Positions 49,140 through 58,958 are shown, counted from the stretch's first letter. The stretch is DNA of 64,000 nucleotides from M3007 sp964539805 (GCA_964539805.1 CAZIKN010000012.1:16767-80766), one strand, 5' to 3'. Program-made: numbers and translations. The notes: generated by a model not told the origin, from the sequence alone.

Positions 49140-51437
49140 CTATTTCACGGGCCTTAACTTAAAATCCAAGGTGGCAAAACCGCCAGCATCAAAATGCTCG
49201 ACGCGCAGGCGGTTGCGAGGTTTGAGCGTCACTTTTAGTTCCTTGGTGCCGGCCTCCTGTACATTCCAATGTTCAAGGACCAGTTGGTCATCTATGAAAA
49301 GCCTCATGCCATCATCAGCACACAGTTCAATGATGTATTCGCCGGGCTTGACGATCAATTCTGTTTCGCTGACGGAGACAAAATGATCCTCGTTTACATC
49401 AGGCGCAGGTGCTCCCCACCAGGCGTATTCCAAAGGGCTTTCCTTTTTTTCTGCCAAAGGTTTTTCACGGATAACCCGCTTAAAAACGGCAAGGTTTTTC
49501 CAACAGGAGTCTGCTGATGAAGGCAGGTTGTAAAAACGGGTATTCCATTTTATTTTTTGATCAAAGTGTTGAAAATCAAATGTATATGGTTGGCCGGCCA
49601 AAGTGGTTTGCCCAAAAGCATCCACAATGTCACGCTTGCCGATATACTCAAAATCAAGGGAAACAAACTCCTCAATGGCGTTGCGCCTGATCGTAATGGT
49701 GGCAGGCAAACTTCCTGATCGGGCATCAATACTTTTTATGCCCTGCATGGATTTAAGGCTCCAGTTGCCGGGTGGGCCAAACAATACAACGGACATCTGG
49801 TCGCCGGCCATCGTGTCCAGCAGGGCGATTGGCCTGCGAAAATCATAAGGCCCCCATTCGTTTACCATAATAAACTTACGGCCCTGCGGAAACCCTTCCG
49901 GCAAACCGGCATTCATACCGCCTGGCAAACTGTCAGGCTCTTTTAGGTCTCCATACCTGATCTGCAGGGGTGAGTAAGGGTCTTCGGGTGTTTTGTTGGC
50001 GCGGTTAAAATTCAGGTCTCGCTGATCGGCCAAAGCAGGCAGTTTCCAAACGGCCTCTACCTGTGTTGCGGGTGCATATATTTCGTTGCGTACAAATTTA
50101 AGGTTTTCATTGGGCTTGTGTGTGAGCAGAAGGTCTTGAAACTGATAAAAAAGGTTGATTCCATTGATGTTAATGTCTTTGGAGGCGCTGATTTTCAATG
50201 GATTGTGTACCTGCAAGAATACGTTGTGGTCAATAGTGCAGTTTCTGCTTCGCACATCGCGGTTTTGGGCATAACCCCAATCCGCAGGCTGTGCAGGGCG
50301 GCCCCAAAGTTGAATGCCCGTACTGTCCAAAATGAAAAGGTTTTGCACAATTTTGTTGTCCTGGCCGTGCTCAATGGCTAAACCATTTTTACAATTGGCG
50401 ATCATGTTGCCGCTAAAAACGGATTCATAGCTGTATCCGCCCCAGATGCCATAAGTGCATTCCCGCATGAGGTTGCCCTGAACGCGGTTGCGCGAAAAAG
50501 TGACCTCTATACCATTGGTTGGGGCATAACTGAAATCATTGCCAAAGATCCAATTGTCATTGCAGCCGCCTTTGCCCGTATCCATGGTGCTTTGCCCTGC
50601 CCATAAAAACAGACCATCACCGCTGTGCGTGGCGGAGTTAAAGGCAACAAGGTTGTCGCTGCATTGTTCGTACAAAAGGATGCCTGCCGAATCCTGGCCG
50701 CGTTGATAAAAGCCGTGTGAATAGCCGCGTACATTCCAGTCCAATTTATTGTGCATCAATTTGTTATTGCTGCTTCGGTATAGACCAATGCCAAGGCCGG
50801 AATTAAATTGAAACACATTATTGAACACCGTGGCCCCATTGCAGCGGTTCATCAGCAATGCGTTTTGGTTGCCAGTGGCACGGCAGTTTTTGACGACAGC
50901 ATTGGAGCAATTTTTGAGGTAAATACCCGCACCATAGCGCAGCCATTCGTCTTTTTCATTGTTGTGGTAACTGAGCCAATCCGAGAATACCTCCCGTTCG
51001 CGGATGGAGTGCAGTTTGGGGCGATAGTTATATGAGACATCACAGTTTTCCAACACCAAACTGTCCACGCCTTCAGCCAAAATAGCCACTTTATACCCCT
51101 TGATCCGTATGTTTTTCAAGGTAATGTTCGCGCCGCGAACCACTATGCCCACGCCTTTGTAAGCATTGGGCAAAAGGCCCTTAGATGCAGCAGTAAGCAC
51201 TGCGTTTTGGAAATCTACCACCATATTGGAACCCTCTATCCGCAAGGAAGGCTGAATGCCTGTAAGCTCGGACGGAGAGGCAAAATCTTCTGCACCCGGA
51301 GAGGCTAATTCGTAAGTATTGGCTTTTACCGCACAGGATTGCTTGATAATCAAGCCCTTGGAAAGTTCGATTTGTGTTATTTGCGCCGAAAGAAGGTCAG
51401 CAAATAAAACATAGATCAACATAAATACATATTTCAT
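49140..51437 (-). CDS. Exported right-handed beta-helix protein with C-terminal PA14-like domain
   Basis: A protein of 765 aa (ATG at 51437 with signal MKYVFMLIYVLFADLLSA; ATG at 51476 gives 13 more residues and would start 3 bp after the upstream stop). A parallel beta-helix of NosD/pectate-lyase type covers about 60-420, with repeated N-rich turns (NCDVSYN, ATGNQNALLMNRCNGATV, GNDFSYAPTNG). The C-terminal 140 residues resemble a PA14 domain (YIIELCADDGMRLFIDDQLV). Probably binds or cleaves carbohydrate outside the cell. No T9SS tail is seen. It is the second gene of a two-gene operon with the 782-aa protein and is convergent, without a gap, with the response regulator gene. Confidence 0.85.
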   Translation of the reverse strand: MKYVFMLIYVLFADLLSAQITQIELSKGLIIKQSCAVKANTYELASPGAEDFASPSELTGIQPSLRIEGSNMVVDFQNAVLTAASKGLLPNAYKGVGIVVRGANITLKNIRIKGYKVAILAEGVDSLVLENCDVSYNYRPKLHSIREREVFSDWLSYHNNEKDEWLRYGAGIYLKNCSNAVVKNCRATGNQNALLMNRCNGATVFNNVFQFNSGLGIGLYRSSNNKLMHNKLDWNVRGYSHGFYQRGQDSAGILLYEQCSDNLVAFNSATHSGDGLFLWAGQSTMDTGKGGCNDNWIFGNDFSYAPTNGIEVTFSRNRVQGNLMRECTYGIWGGYSYESVFSGNMIANCKNGLAIEHGQDNKIVQNLFILDSTGIQLWGRPAQPADWGYAQNRDVRSRNCTIDHNVFLQVHNPLKISASKDININGINLFYQFQDLLLTHKPNENLKFVRNEIYAPATQVEAVWKLPALADQRDLNFNRANKTPEDPYSPLQIRYGDLKEPDSLPGGMNAGLPEGFPQGRKFIMVNEWGPYDFRRPIALLDTMAGDQMSVVLFGPPGNWSLKSMQGIKSIDARSGSLPATITIRRNAIEEFVSLDFEYIGKRDIVDAFGQTTLAGQPYTFDFQHFDQKIKWNTRFYNLPSSADSCWKNLAVFKRVIREKPLAEKKESPLEYAWWGAPAPDVNEDHFVSVSETELIVKPGEYIIELCADDGMRLFIDDQLVLEHWNVQEAGTKELKVTLKPRNRLRVEHFDAGGFATLDFKLRPVK

Positions 51438-51479
51438 AAACCTAAATTGGGATTTTTGTAGTGCGTTGAAAGTCATTAG

Positions 51480-53828
51480 TTACCTCCTGGCATAAGCCTC
51501 CAGCCATTTGCACTCTTTGACCACCGCCTGATAAAATTCCGTTTGCTGATAATTTTTGATCAGGTAATCATAATAACGTGAATATTTAGCCGGCAGCTCA
51601 GGGATCAGCAAACTGCCTTGCCGATAACGGCACTCCGGGTCACAGAAGTACATTTTTTGTTCACAACGGGCGGCCAAAAATGCGGCCCGGGCGGCTAATT
51701 CCGCAGTTTTTGCATTGCGGATGGCTTTTTCAAAATAAGCCAATGCTTTGCTCACATCAGTGTTTTCTTTGTTGCCGTTGGGTACGCCGCGTAGGGAAAA
51801 TACCGGGCCTTGGGCCAAACGGCCCCAATTATAGCCGCTTCGGTAATAATCCGCCGCTTTCCACTCATGACCAAAATAGGACATATTGTAGTAGGCTAAG
51901 CCAAGCAGGTAGTAATACCAGGAGGCTTCTGCCGAGTTCAGCGTTTCTGCGGCTTTGGCGCGGAAAGCAAAATCCAACAATTTCCGACTAATTTCTATTC
52001 GATTGAGCAAAAGACTGTCCGTTCGCACAAAAACGCGATGCACTTTTTCTCCAAAAATCTCTCGAAAAGGTGCAAACTTGGGCATTTTGGCCTGCTCGGA
52101 AGGGATAATGTTGCGCATGACCGCGAGAGCGGCCTCCGGCTCGCCCTGGGCCAGCAGCATGGTACCTTTTATCTCCAGCAGATACGCCTTGATTTGTTCA
52201 GGGTTGGTATCAATCTGCATGGCATATTCCAAAAAATCGGGATCATCGGAGCTGGCTACTTTTAACAGATCGTCCAGAATGGCCAGGTCCGGGTTATACA
52301 TCAGCGCGGATGGGGAATAGGCAGCAAGAATAGCCTTGCCGGGATTGTTGTTGGCCGCATAACCCGCAGAAAGCCAATCTTTTAGGAAAGGTTCAAAGTT
52401 GGGGTTATATTTATAGGCGTCAAGGCTTCTGATTTGAAAGGCCTTTTGATCCACATAAGCGGTTCGGGGATCCAATTTTACGATGTCCAATAAAACGCGC
52501 CAAATTTCTATCTGTCGGATGAGTTTTTGTTCGTACTCATCATCGTCGTCCAGATCATTCATCAGGCGATCAAAGTTTTTTTCGGCGGCATAAAAATCGC
52601 CGGCCAAGAGATCAAGATAACCGGCCAAAGCGCGCCATAGTTTTCGGTTGGGTGTTTGTCCTTCATTCAACACTTTGGCTACGAATTGTTTTAATTCCAA
52701 CAAATGGCTTGCACCTTTTTCCCGTTCAATAAGGCCCTTGGCGTTGCCGTGTATCTGATCTGTAACCCTTGTACGCAGGAATATTTTTTCCAATTCCTGT
52801 ACATCGCTGACCAATAAGAGATCAAGCTGGGGGTTTTCAGGCTCCAATTTGTAAATGGTTTCCATGTCATGTACCGCAAACTGCCGCGTACCGCCCGAGC
52901 GCAACAGGTGCAAGGTGGCGCGTTCGGTATCATCGCCACACATTTGCAGCACTTTTTCCCAATCCTTGTCGTTGCGGATCAGGAAGCTGCGATAGGCTTG
53001 TGTACGTTTGGATGCACAATAGCGAAAAACTAAGGAAAAACGGTAAGCAGCCTCCGGGTAATGGCCCAATTGAAGCAGGGCACCTGCCTGGTGAGCCATG
53101 GTCCAGAAAAAAATGATGCTGTTTTTGCGCCGGTCAACCCTTGTGATGTAGTAGTTGTATAAGGACACCGTTTGGTTCCAGTCGCCCATATAGTGTGCCA
53201 AACGAACCATTTGATATAGGTAGCGCAGGCGCAAAAAATGAGAAGGGCATCCGGTAAACCGGTTTTTGGCCTCCTCTATCAGTTGCTGCATTTGTACCGG
53301 ATCACGGTCACGGGGTGTCCAGCCATCGCTATAGGCAATCACGTGTGGCTCGCATTTTCGGGCAAAAGTGATATAGTCCACCACATCGGCACAGCCATTG
53401 ATCACGATCATCTCCGCGAAGCTGTTGCCGTTCAGGGCATAGGGCAATGTTGTTTTTTTGCTTTTGTCTGTGGCGGCCCTGCGCAGACCCGCCAAGGCGT
53501 ATGCATCGGCTTTGTACACCACATATTCCACATCCTGGGCTAAGGGCTGGCCGCAAAAACGCTCCATCCACTCCTCCACATTTTCTTCTTTTTGTATGTC
53601 GCGGGTGTAGTAAAAACGTTCATAATAATCGTCCCACCGTAAAAAAAAGGGTGCGAAGGCGGCATTTTTATTGATGATTTCAGGATATAAAAAAGTGTAG
53701 CCCTGAAACGGCTCCGCATCGCTCACACAATTGGAACGGCGGGGAGCCTCTCCTTTTTCTGTTTGGTGAAAAGGGAAAAATGAGGTGCAAAAAAATGCTG
53801 CAATAAAGATGAAAAAAAGGTACTTCAT
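51480..53828 (-). CDS. Large exported helical protein, unknown function
   Basis: This 782-aa protein has an N-terminal signal (MKYLFFIFIAAFFCTSFF). The mature part is helical with TPR-like stretches (for example AYFEKAIRNAKTAELAARAA, KDWEKVLQMCGDD, LAQGEPEAALAVM). Several Cys are present (CADVVDY, CEPH, CGQPL, CEQKMYFCDPECRY). I recognise no family. It is the first gene of an operon with the beta-helix/PA14 protein, so it may act with it at the cell envelope. A one-mismatch -7 box (TATCTTCG) lies at 53848-53855 on the minus strand, 20 nt upstream. Confidence 0.7.
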   Translation of the reverse strand: MKYLFFIFIAAFFCTSFFPFHQTEKGEAPRRSNCVSDAEPFQGYTFLYPEIINKNAAFAPFFLRWDDYYERFYYTRDIQKEENVEEWMERFCGQPLAQDVEYVVYKADAYALAGLRRAATDKSKKTTLPYALNGNSFAEMIVINGCADVVDYITFARKCEPHVIAYSDGWTPRDRDPVQMQQLIEEAKNRFTGCPSHFLRLRYLYQMVRLAHYMGDWNQTVSLYNYYITRVDRRKNSIIFFWTMAHQAGALLQLGHYPEAAYRFSLVFRYCASKRTQAYRSFLIRNDKDWEKVLQMCGDDTERATLHLLRSGGTRQFAVHDMETIYKLEPENPQLDLLLVSDVQELEKIFLRTRVTDQIHGNAKGLIEREKGASHLLELKQFVAKVLNEGQTPNRKLWRALAGYLDLLAGDFYAAEKNFDRLMNDLDDDDEYEQKLIRQIEIWRVLLDIVKLDPRTAYVDQKAFQIRSLDAYKYNPNFEPFLKDWLSAGYAANNNPGKAILAAYSPSALMYNPDLAILDDLLKVASSDDPDFLEYAMQIDTNPEQIKAYLLEIKGTMLLAQGEPEAALAVMRNIIPSEQAKMPKFAPFREIFGEKVHRVFVRTDSLLLNRIEISRKLLDFAFRAKAAETLNSAEASWYYYLLGLAYYNMSYFGHEWKAADYYRSGYNWGRLAQGPVFSLRGVPNGNKENTDVSKALAYFEKAIRNAKTAELAARAAFLAARCEQKMYFCDPECRYRQGSLLIPELPAKYSRYYDYLIKNYQQTEFYQAVVKECKWLEAYARR

Positions 53829-53898
53829 GTGTCGGGCCGGAATGGCGCGAAGATACTGTGGTTTGAAGCTGATTTTGGCTATATTGCTGTGATTTGCC

Positions 53899-53906
53899 TA
53901 TCTTTG
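53899..53906 (+). promoter_or_regulatory. -7 box TATCTTTG upstream of the 143-aa gene
   Basis: A perfect TAnnTTTG match 36 nt before the ATG at 53943. Confidence 0.55.
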
Positions 53907-53942
53907 TGTGCCAGTGCCGCCTTTTGGGAGGTCTGATGTATT

Positions 53943-54374
53943 ATGCCCGATAACTCAGCACTTAACAATAATGAATCCCATCCCCTTTTTCCCAGCGGTG
54001 AATGGGAGGGTTTTTACACCTATGAGTTTGGGCCCGGGGCCCAAAGGCATTGGATGTCATTTGTGCTGCGTTTTCAGGACGGCAGCATCACGGGAGAAGG
54101 AACCGATGATATTGCGTTTTTTATGTGGCAAGGTAGTTATGACACCGTCAGTCTTAATAGCATCATGACCAAATCATATCCCTCACACAAAGTGGATTAC
54201 AAGGGTAATGTGGATGAAAATGGCATTTGGGGCACATGGCGCATCCGTTTTTCCCATGGAGGGTTTCACATTTGGCCCAAGAAGCAAAATCAGGAGAATG
54301 AAGTGGAAAGTATGGAAGAAACAGGCAAAAAAGAAAAGGAAAGGAAGAAGGAAATAGAGATAATAACAGCTTAG
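53943..54374 (+). CDS. Hypothetical cytoplasmic protein, 143 aa
   Basis: No signal peptide. The first 110 residues look like a small beta-barrel or sandwich (GEWEGFYTYEFGPG, HWMSFVLRFQDGSITGEG, VDYKGNVDENGIWGTWRI), with conserved Trp and Gly, somewhat like lipocalin/avidin-type folds. The C-terminal tail is highly charged (KKEKERKKEIEI). I cannot assign a family. It has its own promoter; thiL follows after 104 bp. Confidence 0.65.
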   Translation: MPDNSALNNNESHPLFPSGEWEGFYTYEFGPGAQRHWMSFVLRFQDGSITGEGTDDIAFFMWQGSYDTVSLNSIMTKSYPSHKVDYKGNVDENGIWGTWRIRFSHGGFHIWPKKQNQENEVESMEETGKKEKERKKEIEIITA

Positions 54375-54442
54375 GGATTGAATCTTTATCAAAAAAAGAT
54401 TTAGTGTGATCTTGAAGTGATGCGCAAAAGCTTTAAAACAAC

Positions 54443-54450
54443 TATTTTTG
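54443..54450 (+). promoter_or_regulatory. -7 box TATTTTTG of thiL
   Basis: A perfect TAnnTTTG match 28 nt before the ATG at 54479. Confidence 0.6.
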
Positions 54451-54478
54451 CCGTAAATTCTCACCCCACTAACCCCTC

Positions 54479-55501
54479 ATGCAACACACAGACGTAAATA
54501 CCCTCGGCGAGTTCGGCCTCATTGAACACCTCACCCGTAACTTTCCATTGCAAAACACTTCCAGCCTAAAAGGCATTGGCGATGACGCCGCAGTGATAGA
54601 CAATGGTTCTTTTTGCACCGTTGTCAGCACGGATATGCTGGTGGAGGGCATCCATTTTGACCTAGCCTACATGCCCCTGAAGCACCTTGGCTTCAAATCT
54701 GTCGTGGTCAACCTCTCCGATATTTATGCCATGAACGCCATCCCCAAGCAAATCACGGTGTCTATTGCCATCAGCAACCGATTCTCGGTGGAATCTTTGG
54801 AAGAGTTTTATGAGGGCATACGGACAGCCTGCGAAGCGTACGGGGTGGACCTGGTGGGCGGCGATACGACATCCTCCAACAAAGGCTTGATTATCAGTGT
54901 TACGGCCATTGGCCAAGGTGAAAAAGAGCGACTTGTTTATCGCAATGGCGCAAAACCGGGTGATTTGATCTGCATTACCGGCGACCTGGGCGCGGCATAC
55001 TTAGGATTGCAAATTTTAGAACGGGAAAAACGCATCTGGCAGGAAAACCCCAACATCCAACCCAACTTAGAAGGCCAACAATATGCCATAGGCCGGCAAC
55101 TGAAGCCCGAGGCGCGCAAGGATGTCATTGAGGCTTTCCGAAGGGCTGAACTCGTGCCTACCGCCATGATTGATATATCGGACGGCCTGGCTTCCGAAGT
55201 GTTCCACCTTTGTAAACAAAGCAATACCGGGGCATTGATCGAGGAGAGCGGTGTGCCCATACACCCCGAGTCCGAATTGTTGGCCCTAAAATTCAAACTT
55301 GACCCTATCACCTGTGCGCTCAGCGGCGGTGAGGATTACGAACTGCTGTTTACCATTGACCCCAAGGATGCGGATAAAGTTCGCTTTCTGCCCGAAATTT
55401 ATATCGCTGGCGAAATGCTGGAAGCAAAAGATGGTGTAAAACTCAACACCAAAGGGGGCAACCTGCATGACCTGAAAGCGCAGGGCTGGGTGCATTTTTA
55501 G
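54479..55501 (+). CDS. thiL: Thiamine-phosphate kinase
   Basis: A 340-aa enzyme that makes thiamine diphosphate from thiamine phosphate. It belongs to the PurM/AIRS-like ATP-binding family: GIGDDAAVIDNG (metal and phosphate binding), STDMLVEGIHFDL, YGVDLVGGDTTSS, MIDISDGLASEVFHL and SGGEDYELLF are all in place. The length is normal. It is not with other thiamine genes. It is convergent with the fumarylacetoacetase gene, 12 bp between stops. Confidence 0.95.
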   Translation: MQHTDVNTLGEFGLIEHLTRNFPLQNTSSLKGIGDDAAVIDNGSFCTVVSTDMLVEGIHFDLAYMPLKHLGFKSVVVNLSDIYAMNAIPKQITVSIAISNRFSVESLEEFYEGIRTACEAYGVDLVGGDTTSSNKGLIISVTAIGQGEKERLVYRNGAKPGDLICITGDLGAAYLGLQILEREKRIWQENPNIQPNLEGQQYAIGRQLKPEARKDVIEAFRRAELVPTAMIDISDGLASEVFHLCKQSNTGALIEESGVPIHPESELLALKFKLDPITCALSGGEDYELLFTIDPKDADKVRFLPEIYIAGEMLEAKDGVKLNTKGGNLHDLKAQGWVHF

Positions 55502-55513
55502 GCCCGTTTTCCC

Positions 55514-56749
55514 CTATGCCGGCAAAACTTTATTGCGGACTTCCCCAAATCCAACGCGTACGCCATCTTTTTCTGCATGACCGCGCAGGATGACCGTGTC
55601 CCCATCGGCTATAAAGGTTCGGGTGCTGCCATCGGCCAAAGTGAGCGGCTTTTTGCCTGCCCAAGCCAATTCCAACATAGAGCCAAAACTGTCCTCGGTG
55701 CTGCCGCTGATCGTACCTGAGGCCATCAGGTCGCCGATATTCAAGTTGCAACCATTTATGGTATGGTGCGCAAGTTGCTGATTTACAGTCCAATACATGT
55801 ATCTGAAGTTGGAGCAGCACACTGTGGTTTCAGTGCTGTTTTCAGGCTGAATGGCTACTTCCAATGCCACATTAAAATTCTTTTGTCCTGTATATTTAAG
55901 ATAGGGCAATACCTCTGGCACCTGTTCATAGCCCGCTACGCGGAATGGCTCAAGGGCTTCAAGGGTTACTACCCAGGGCGAAACAGAGGAGAAAAAGTTT
56001 TTGCCCAAAAATGGCCCCAGCGGCACGTATTCCCATTTCTGAATATCACGGGCGGACCAATCATTGAACAACACAAAACCGAACACATAGTCATCAGCCT
56101 CTGCGGTGCTGATGGCTCTTCCTTGCGGAGTGCTGCGCCCTATAATGGCAGCCATTTCCAACTCAAAATCCAACTGGCGGGTAGGGCCGAATACCGGTGG
56201 TTCCGCATCGTTGGGTCGGGTTTGGCCCTTTGGCCTGTGGAAGTCAGTACCGGAAACAAAAATACTGGAGGCGCGGCCATGATAGCCTACGGGTAAATGC
56301 TTCCAGTTGGGCAAAAGGGCGTTGGCCGGATCCCGGAACATTTTACCTACATTGGTGGCGTGTTCCTCGCTGCTGTAAAAGTCGGTATAGTCGCCAATGC
56401 GCACTGGCAGGTGCATGGTAACGGTATCAACGTGGAGCAGGCAGTCGGCTACCTGACCGCGCAAGGCATGGTCCTCGGTGCCAAATATTTGTTGAACGGT
56501 CAGGCGTACGGCATTGGTAATGGGTTTTCCCAAGGCAATAAAATCATTGAGAAATTCATTTTCAAATACTTTGGGGTTAATGCCCAAGGTATTGAATGCA
56601 CCCAGTTCGGCTAATTTTTTGAGGTCAATAACGGAGTTGCCAAGGGCTACGCCAACGGTTTTGGGCTGCCCTTTTGAAGTGAAAATGCCGAAAGGCAGGT
56701 TATGGATGCTAAAATCCGAGTCTTTTGGAATGTGAACCCAACTTTTCAT
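55514..56749 (-). CDS. fahA: Fumarylacetoacetase
   Basis: A 411-aa hydrolase that cleaves fumarylacetoacetate to fumarate and acetoacetate in the last step of tyrosine breakdown. An N-terminal SH3-like part is followed by the FAH catalytic domain. Typical segments are DYTDFYSSEEHATNVGKMF, PVGYHGRASSI, FELEMAAIIG (metal-binding Glu), and FNDWSARDIQKWEYVPLGPF with the catalytic Asp and metal ligand. No other tyrosine-degradation gene lies in the window. Its length equals that of the usual FAH. Confidence 0.95.
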   Translation of the reverse strand: MKSWVHIPKDSDFSIHNLPFGIFTSKGQPKTVGVALGNSVIDLKKLAELGAFNTLGINPKVFENEFLNDFIALGKPITNAVRLTVQQIFGTEDHALRGQVADCLLHVDTVTMHLPVRIGDYTDFYSSEEHATNVGKMFRDPANALLPNWKHLPVGYHGRASSIFVSGTDFHRPKGQTRPNDAEPPVFGPTRQLDFELEMAAIIGRSTPQGRAISTAEADDYVFGFVLFNDWSARDIQKWEYVPLGPFLGKNFFSSVSPWVVTLEALEPFRVAGYEQVPEVLPYLKYTGQKNFNVALEVAIQPENSTETTVCCSNFRYMYWTVNQQLAHHTINGCNLNIGDLMASGTISGSTEDSFGSMLELAWAGKKPLTLADGSTRTFIADGDTVILRGHAEKDGVRVGFGEVRNKVLPA

Positions 56750-57059
56750 GTTGTCAAATTTGCCGCAAAGGTTGCGATTTTTTGGTATTAACCCTACATT
56801 AACGCCAAATGATATTTTTCAAAGTGGCACATTTGTGGAATTGCTCCAAAGTTAATTTGGCCTTTTGCCTCCAAAAAAAATGAAGTTCCAAAAGGTATAA
56901 AAAATGACCTTCTGCTCCGATAGGATTCCGTAACTTTGCCATTCTGACCGCGTTACAACCACATTAGTTTTCAACCTTTTATATCATTTTTGCAGGTTAA
57001 ACGCAGCGTGGCTTGACTTTTATGCCCAAGCCACCGGCTTTAATTTTTGCAGTACAAAG
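56750..57059. other. Divergent intergenic region before the metallophosphoesterase gene (310 bp)
   Basis: A/T-rich with runs of A and T. It holds one perfect plus-strand -7 box (56931-56938) and a weaker one (AATTTTTG, 57042-57049) that ends 10 bp before the ATG at 57060. Nothing coding is seen. Confidence 0.5.
56931..56938 (+). promoter_or_regulatory. -7 box TAACTTTG upstream of the metallophosphoesterase gene
   Basis: A perfect TAnnTTTG match 121 nt before the ATG at 57060. Confidence 0.45.
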
Positions 57060-58201
57060 ATGAAAATGATGCGTCAAACTTTTTTTTATATTGCTTTGAT
57101 CCTACTACCGGCCATGCTGCTGGGGGGGGGGAGCCTGTTGATCATTCCAGGGCAGATTTTGATGGGCCTTATGTCTTTCATAAAAAAGGAAAAATCATAA
57201 GCAAGTCAGTCGAAATCCGCGACTCAATGGCCCTCTTATCCGTTAAAACATACGACAAGCGTTCGGATGTGACCCTGCGCTGTACGATCCCTGCCACGGG
57301 TGACGCCTTTGAGTTTCGTTTGCAGGACAGCCTGCGCATTGAACCGGATCACTACATTGAGCCTGAAAAGATGCTTGCGCTATCTGATATTGAAGGCAAT
57401 TTCCAGGCCTTCAAAATGATACTGCAAGGTGCCAAAGTAATTGACAATCATTTTAAGTGGATATTTGGCAAGGGGCATTTGGTATTGGTTGGCGACTTTT
57501 TTGACAGGGGCCTTAATGTAACCGAATGTTTTTGGCTTATTTACAAATTAGAAAGCGAAGCCGCTGCTGCAGGAGGTAAGGTGCATTTTATTTTAGGCAA
57601 TCACGAAGTTATCAACCTCAAAGGAGAAACCACTTATGTGCGGCGCAAATACATCGAAAACCTTCGCATTCTGGATGAACCCTACCACAAATTGTACGGT
57701 AGCCAAACGGAGCTGGGCCGCTGGTTGCGCACCAAAAATGCCATAGAAAAGATAGGGCGTTCTGTGTTTTGCCATGGTGGCATCAGCCCTGAACTGGCTG
57801 TCACGGGCCTTTCCATCAACGAAGTAAACAAATTAAGCCGCGAAAACTTAGGCCGAGAAGACACTTATATCACCAGCGAATGGGCCAAATCCGTTTTTGA
57901 TCAACGCACGGGTGTTTTTTGGTACCGCAAAGCGGCCAAAAACATGCTCAGCATGGAAGAAATGAACAAAGTGCTTGAGTACGCCGATGCTGACAGGATG
58001 ATCGTAGGCCACACCCTGCAACCCGATATTAGCTCCTATTATAAAGGGAAATTGATTTGTGTTGATCTATACCACGAAGAAAATGTACGTTTAGGTTTGA
58101 TGAAGGCGCTTTGGCTTGAAAATGGGATGTGTTACAGTATTGACAGCCAAAACAACAAAACCGGACTGTTTTATGTAGAAGTTAGCACGTCAAAACAATA
58201 G
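57060..58201 (+). CDS. Exported metallophosphoesterase with signal peptide out of frame at a run of ten G
   Basis: A calcineurin-like phosphoesterase. The metal-binding motifs are ALSDIEGN, VLVGDFFDRG, FILGNHEV and VGHTLQ. The body is open in the frame that begins near 57047, but the only start there is a TTG overlapping a promoter-like box, and it yields no signal peptide. In another frame the ATG at 57060 begins a perfect signal (MKMMRQTFFYIALILLPAML) that runs into ten G (57122-57131) and then stops at 57201. One more G, or two fewer, would join signal and enzyme. It is either a sequencing or assembly error, a phase-variable tract, or a site of slippage. The recR gene follows 17 bp downstream. 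Confidence 0.8.
57122..57131. repeat. Homopolymer run of ten G at the signal-peptide/mature junction
   Basis: The longest G run in the window, placed exactly where the signal-peptide frame and the phosphoesterase frame must be joined. Length change by one base turns the gene on or off. Confidence 0.9.
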
Positions 58202-58218
58202 ATTACGGCATTTTATCC

Positions 58219-58827
58219 ATGGCATTTTCATCAAAACTAATAGAAAAAGGGGTAGAGGCCTTTGCCAGCCTGCCCGGCATAGGACGTAAAACTGCGCTAC
58301 GCTTAGTGCTGCATTTATTAAAACAGGACAAGCAATACACACAACAATTCACCCATGACCTTAGTGCCTTGCGCGAGGGAATAAGGGAATGCACTAACTG
58401 TCACAACCTATCAGATGATCCATTGTGCGCTATATGTGCCGATGCAAGGCGCGACCATAGTGTGATCTGTGTAGTAGAATCCGTGCGTGACCTAATGGCC
58501 ATAGAAGAAACAGCACAGTTTAGGGGCTTATATCACCTTTTGGGGGGGCTTATCTCTCCCATTGAAGGTGTTGGGCCATCCGATTTGAATATTGATAGCC
58601 TGCTCTCTCGTACCCTGAACGGAGAAACCAAAGAAATAATCATGGCCATCAGCCCAACCATTGAGGGTGAAACTACCATCTATTATATATCGAAGAAGTT
58701 AAAAGAAACGGGAGTGATGATTAGTACTATTGCAAGAGGTGTGTCTTTTGGCGGGGATTTGGAATATGCAGATGAACTTACGCTCGGAAGAAGCATAGTG
58801 GCCAGAATACCTTACGCATCAAAATAG
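58219..58827 (+). CDS. recR: Recombination protein RecR
   Basis: A 202-aa recombinational repair protein acting with RecF/RecO. It has a helix-hairpin-helix (LPGIGRKTALRLVLHLL), a four-Cys zinc finger (C58, C61, C70, C73: CTNCHNLSDDPLCAIC), and a Toprim domain (VICVVESVRDLMAIE). The C-terminal Walker B-like region ARGVSFGGDLEYADELTL is typical. The length is normal. It is probably co-transcribed with the phosphoesterase gene. Confidence 0.96.
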   Translation: MAFSSKLIEKGVEAFASLPGIGRKTALRLVLHLLKQDKQYTQQFTHDLSALREGIRECTNCHNLSDDPLCAICADARRDHSVICVVESVRDLMAIEETAQFRGLYHLLGGLISPIEGVGPSDLNIDSLLSRTLNGETKEIIMAISPTIEGETTIYYISKKLKETGVMISTIARGVSFGGDLEYADELTLGRSIVARIPYASK

Positions 58828-58905
58828 TAAGGCCGCAAAATTTTATTCTCCGCATTTTTTAGAAATTTTTTCGCTTATAATCCGTTTTTTTTCAAAAAAA
58901 CCGAT

Positions 58906-58946
58906 CTTAACGAGTTGTTATTCGACAACCGCTTAAGGGTTTTTTA
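58906..58946 (+). terminator. Terminator after recR
   Basis: CTTAA (58906-58910) and TTAAG (58933-58937) with inner GTTGT/ACAAC form a stem followed by GGTTTTTTATTTTT. It lies 78 bp after the recR stop, between recR and the lpxC promoter. Confidence 0.5.
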
Positions 58947-58958
58947 TTTTTCACAATG

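Noticed and set aside
57047..57121. TTG start and N-terminal residues of the phosphoesterase frame
   Set aside because: TTG overlaps a -7-like box and the residues are an out-of-frame reading of a signal peptide.
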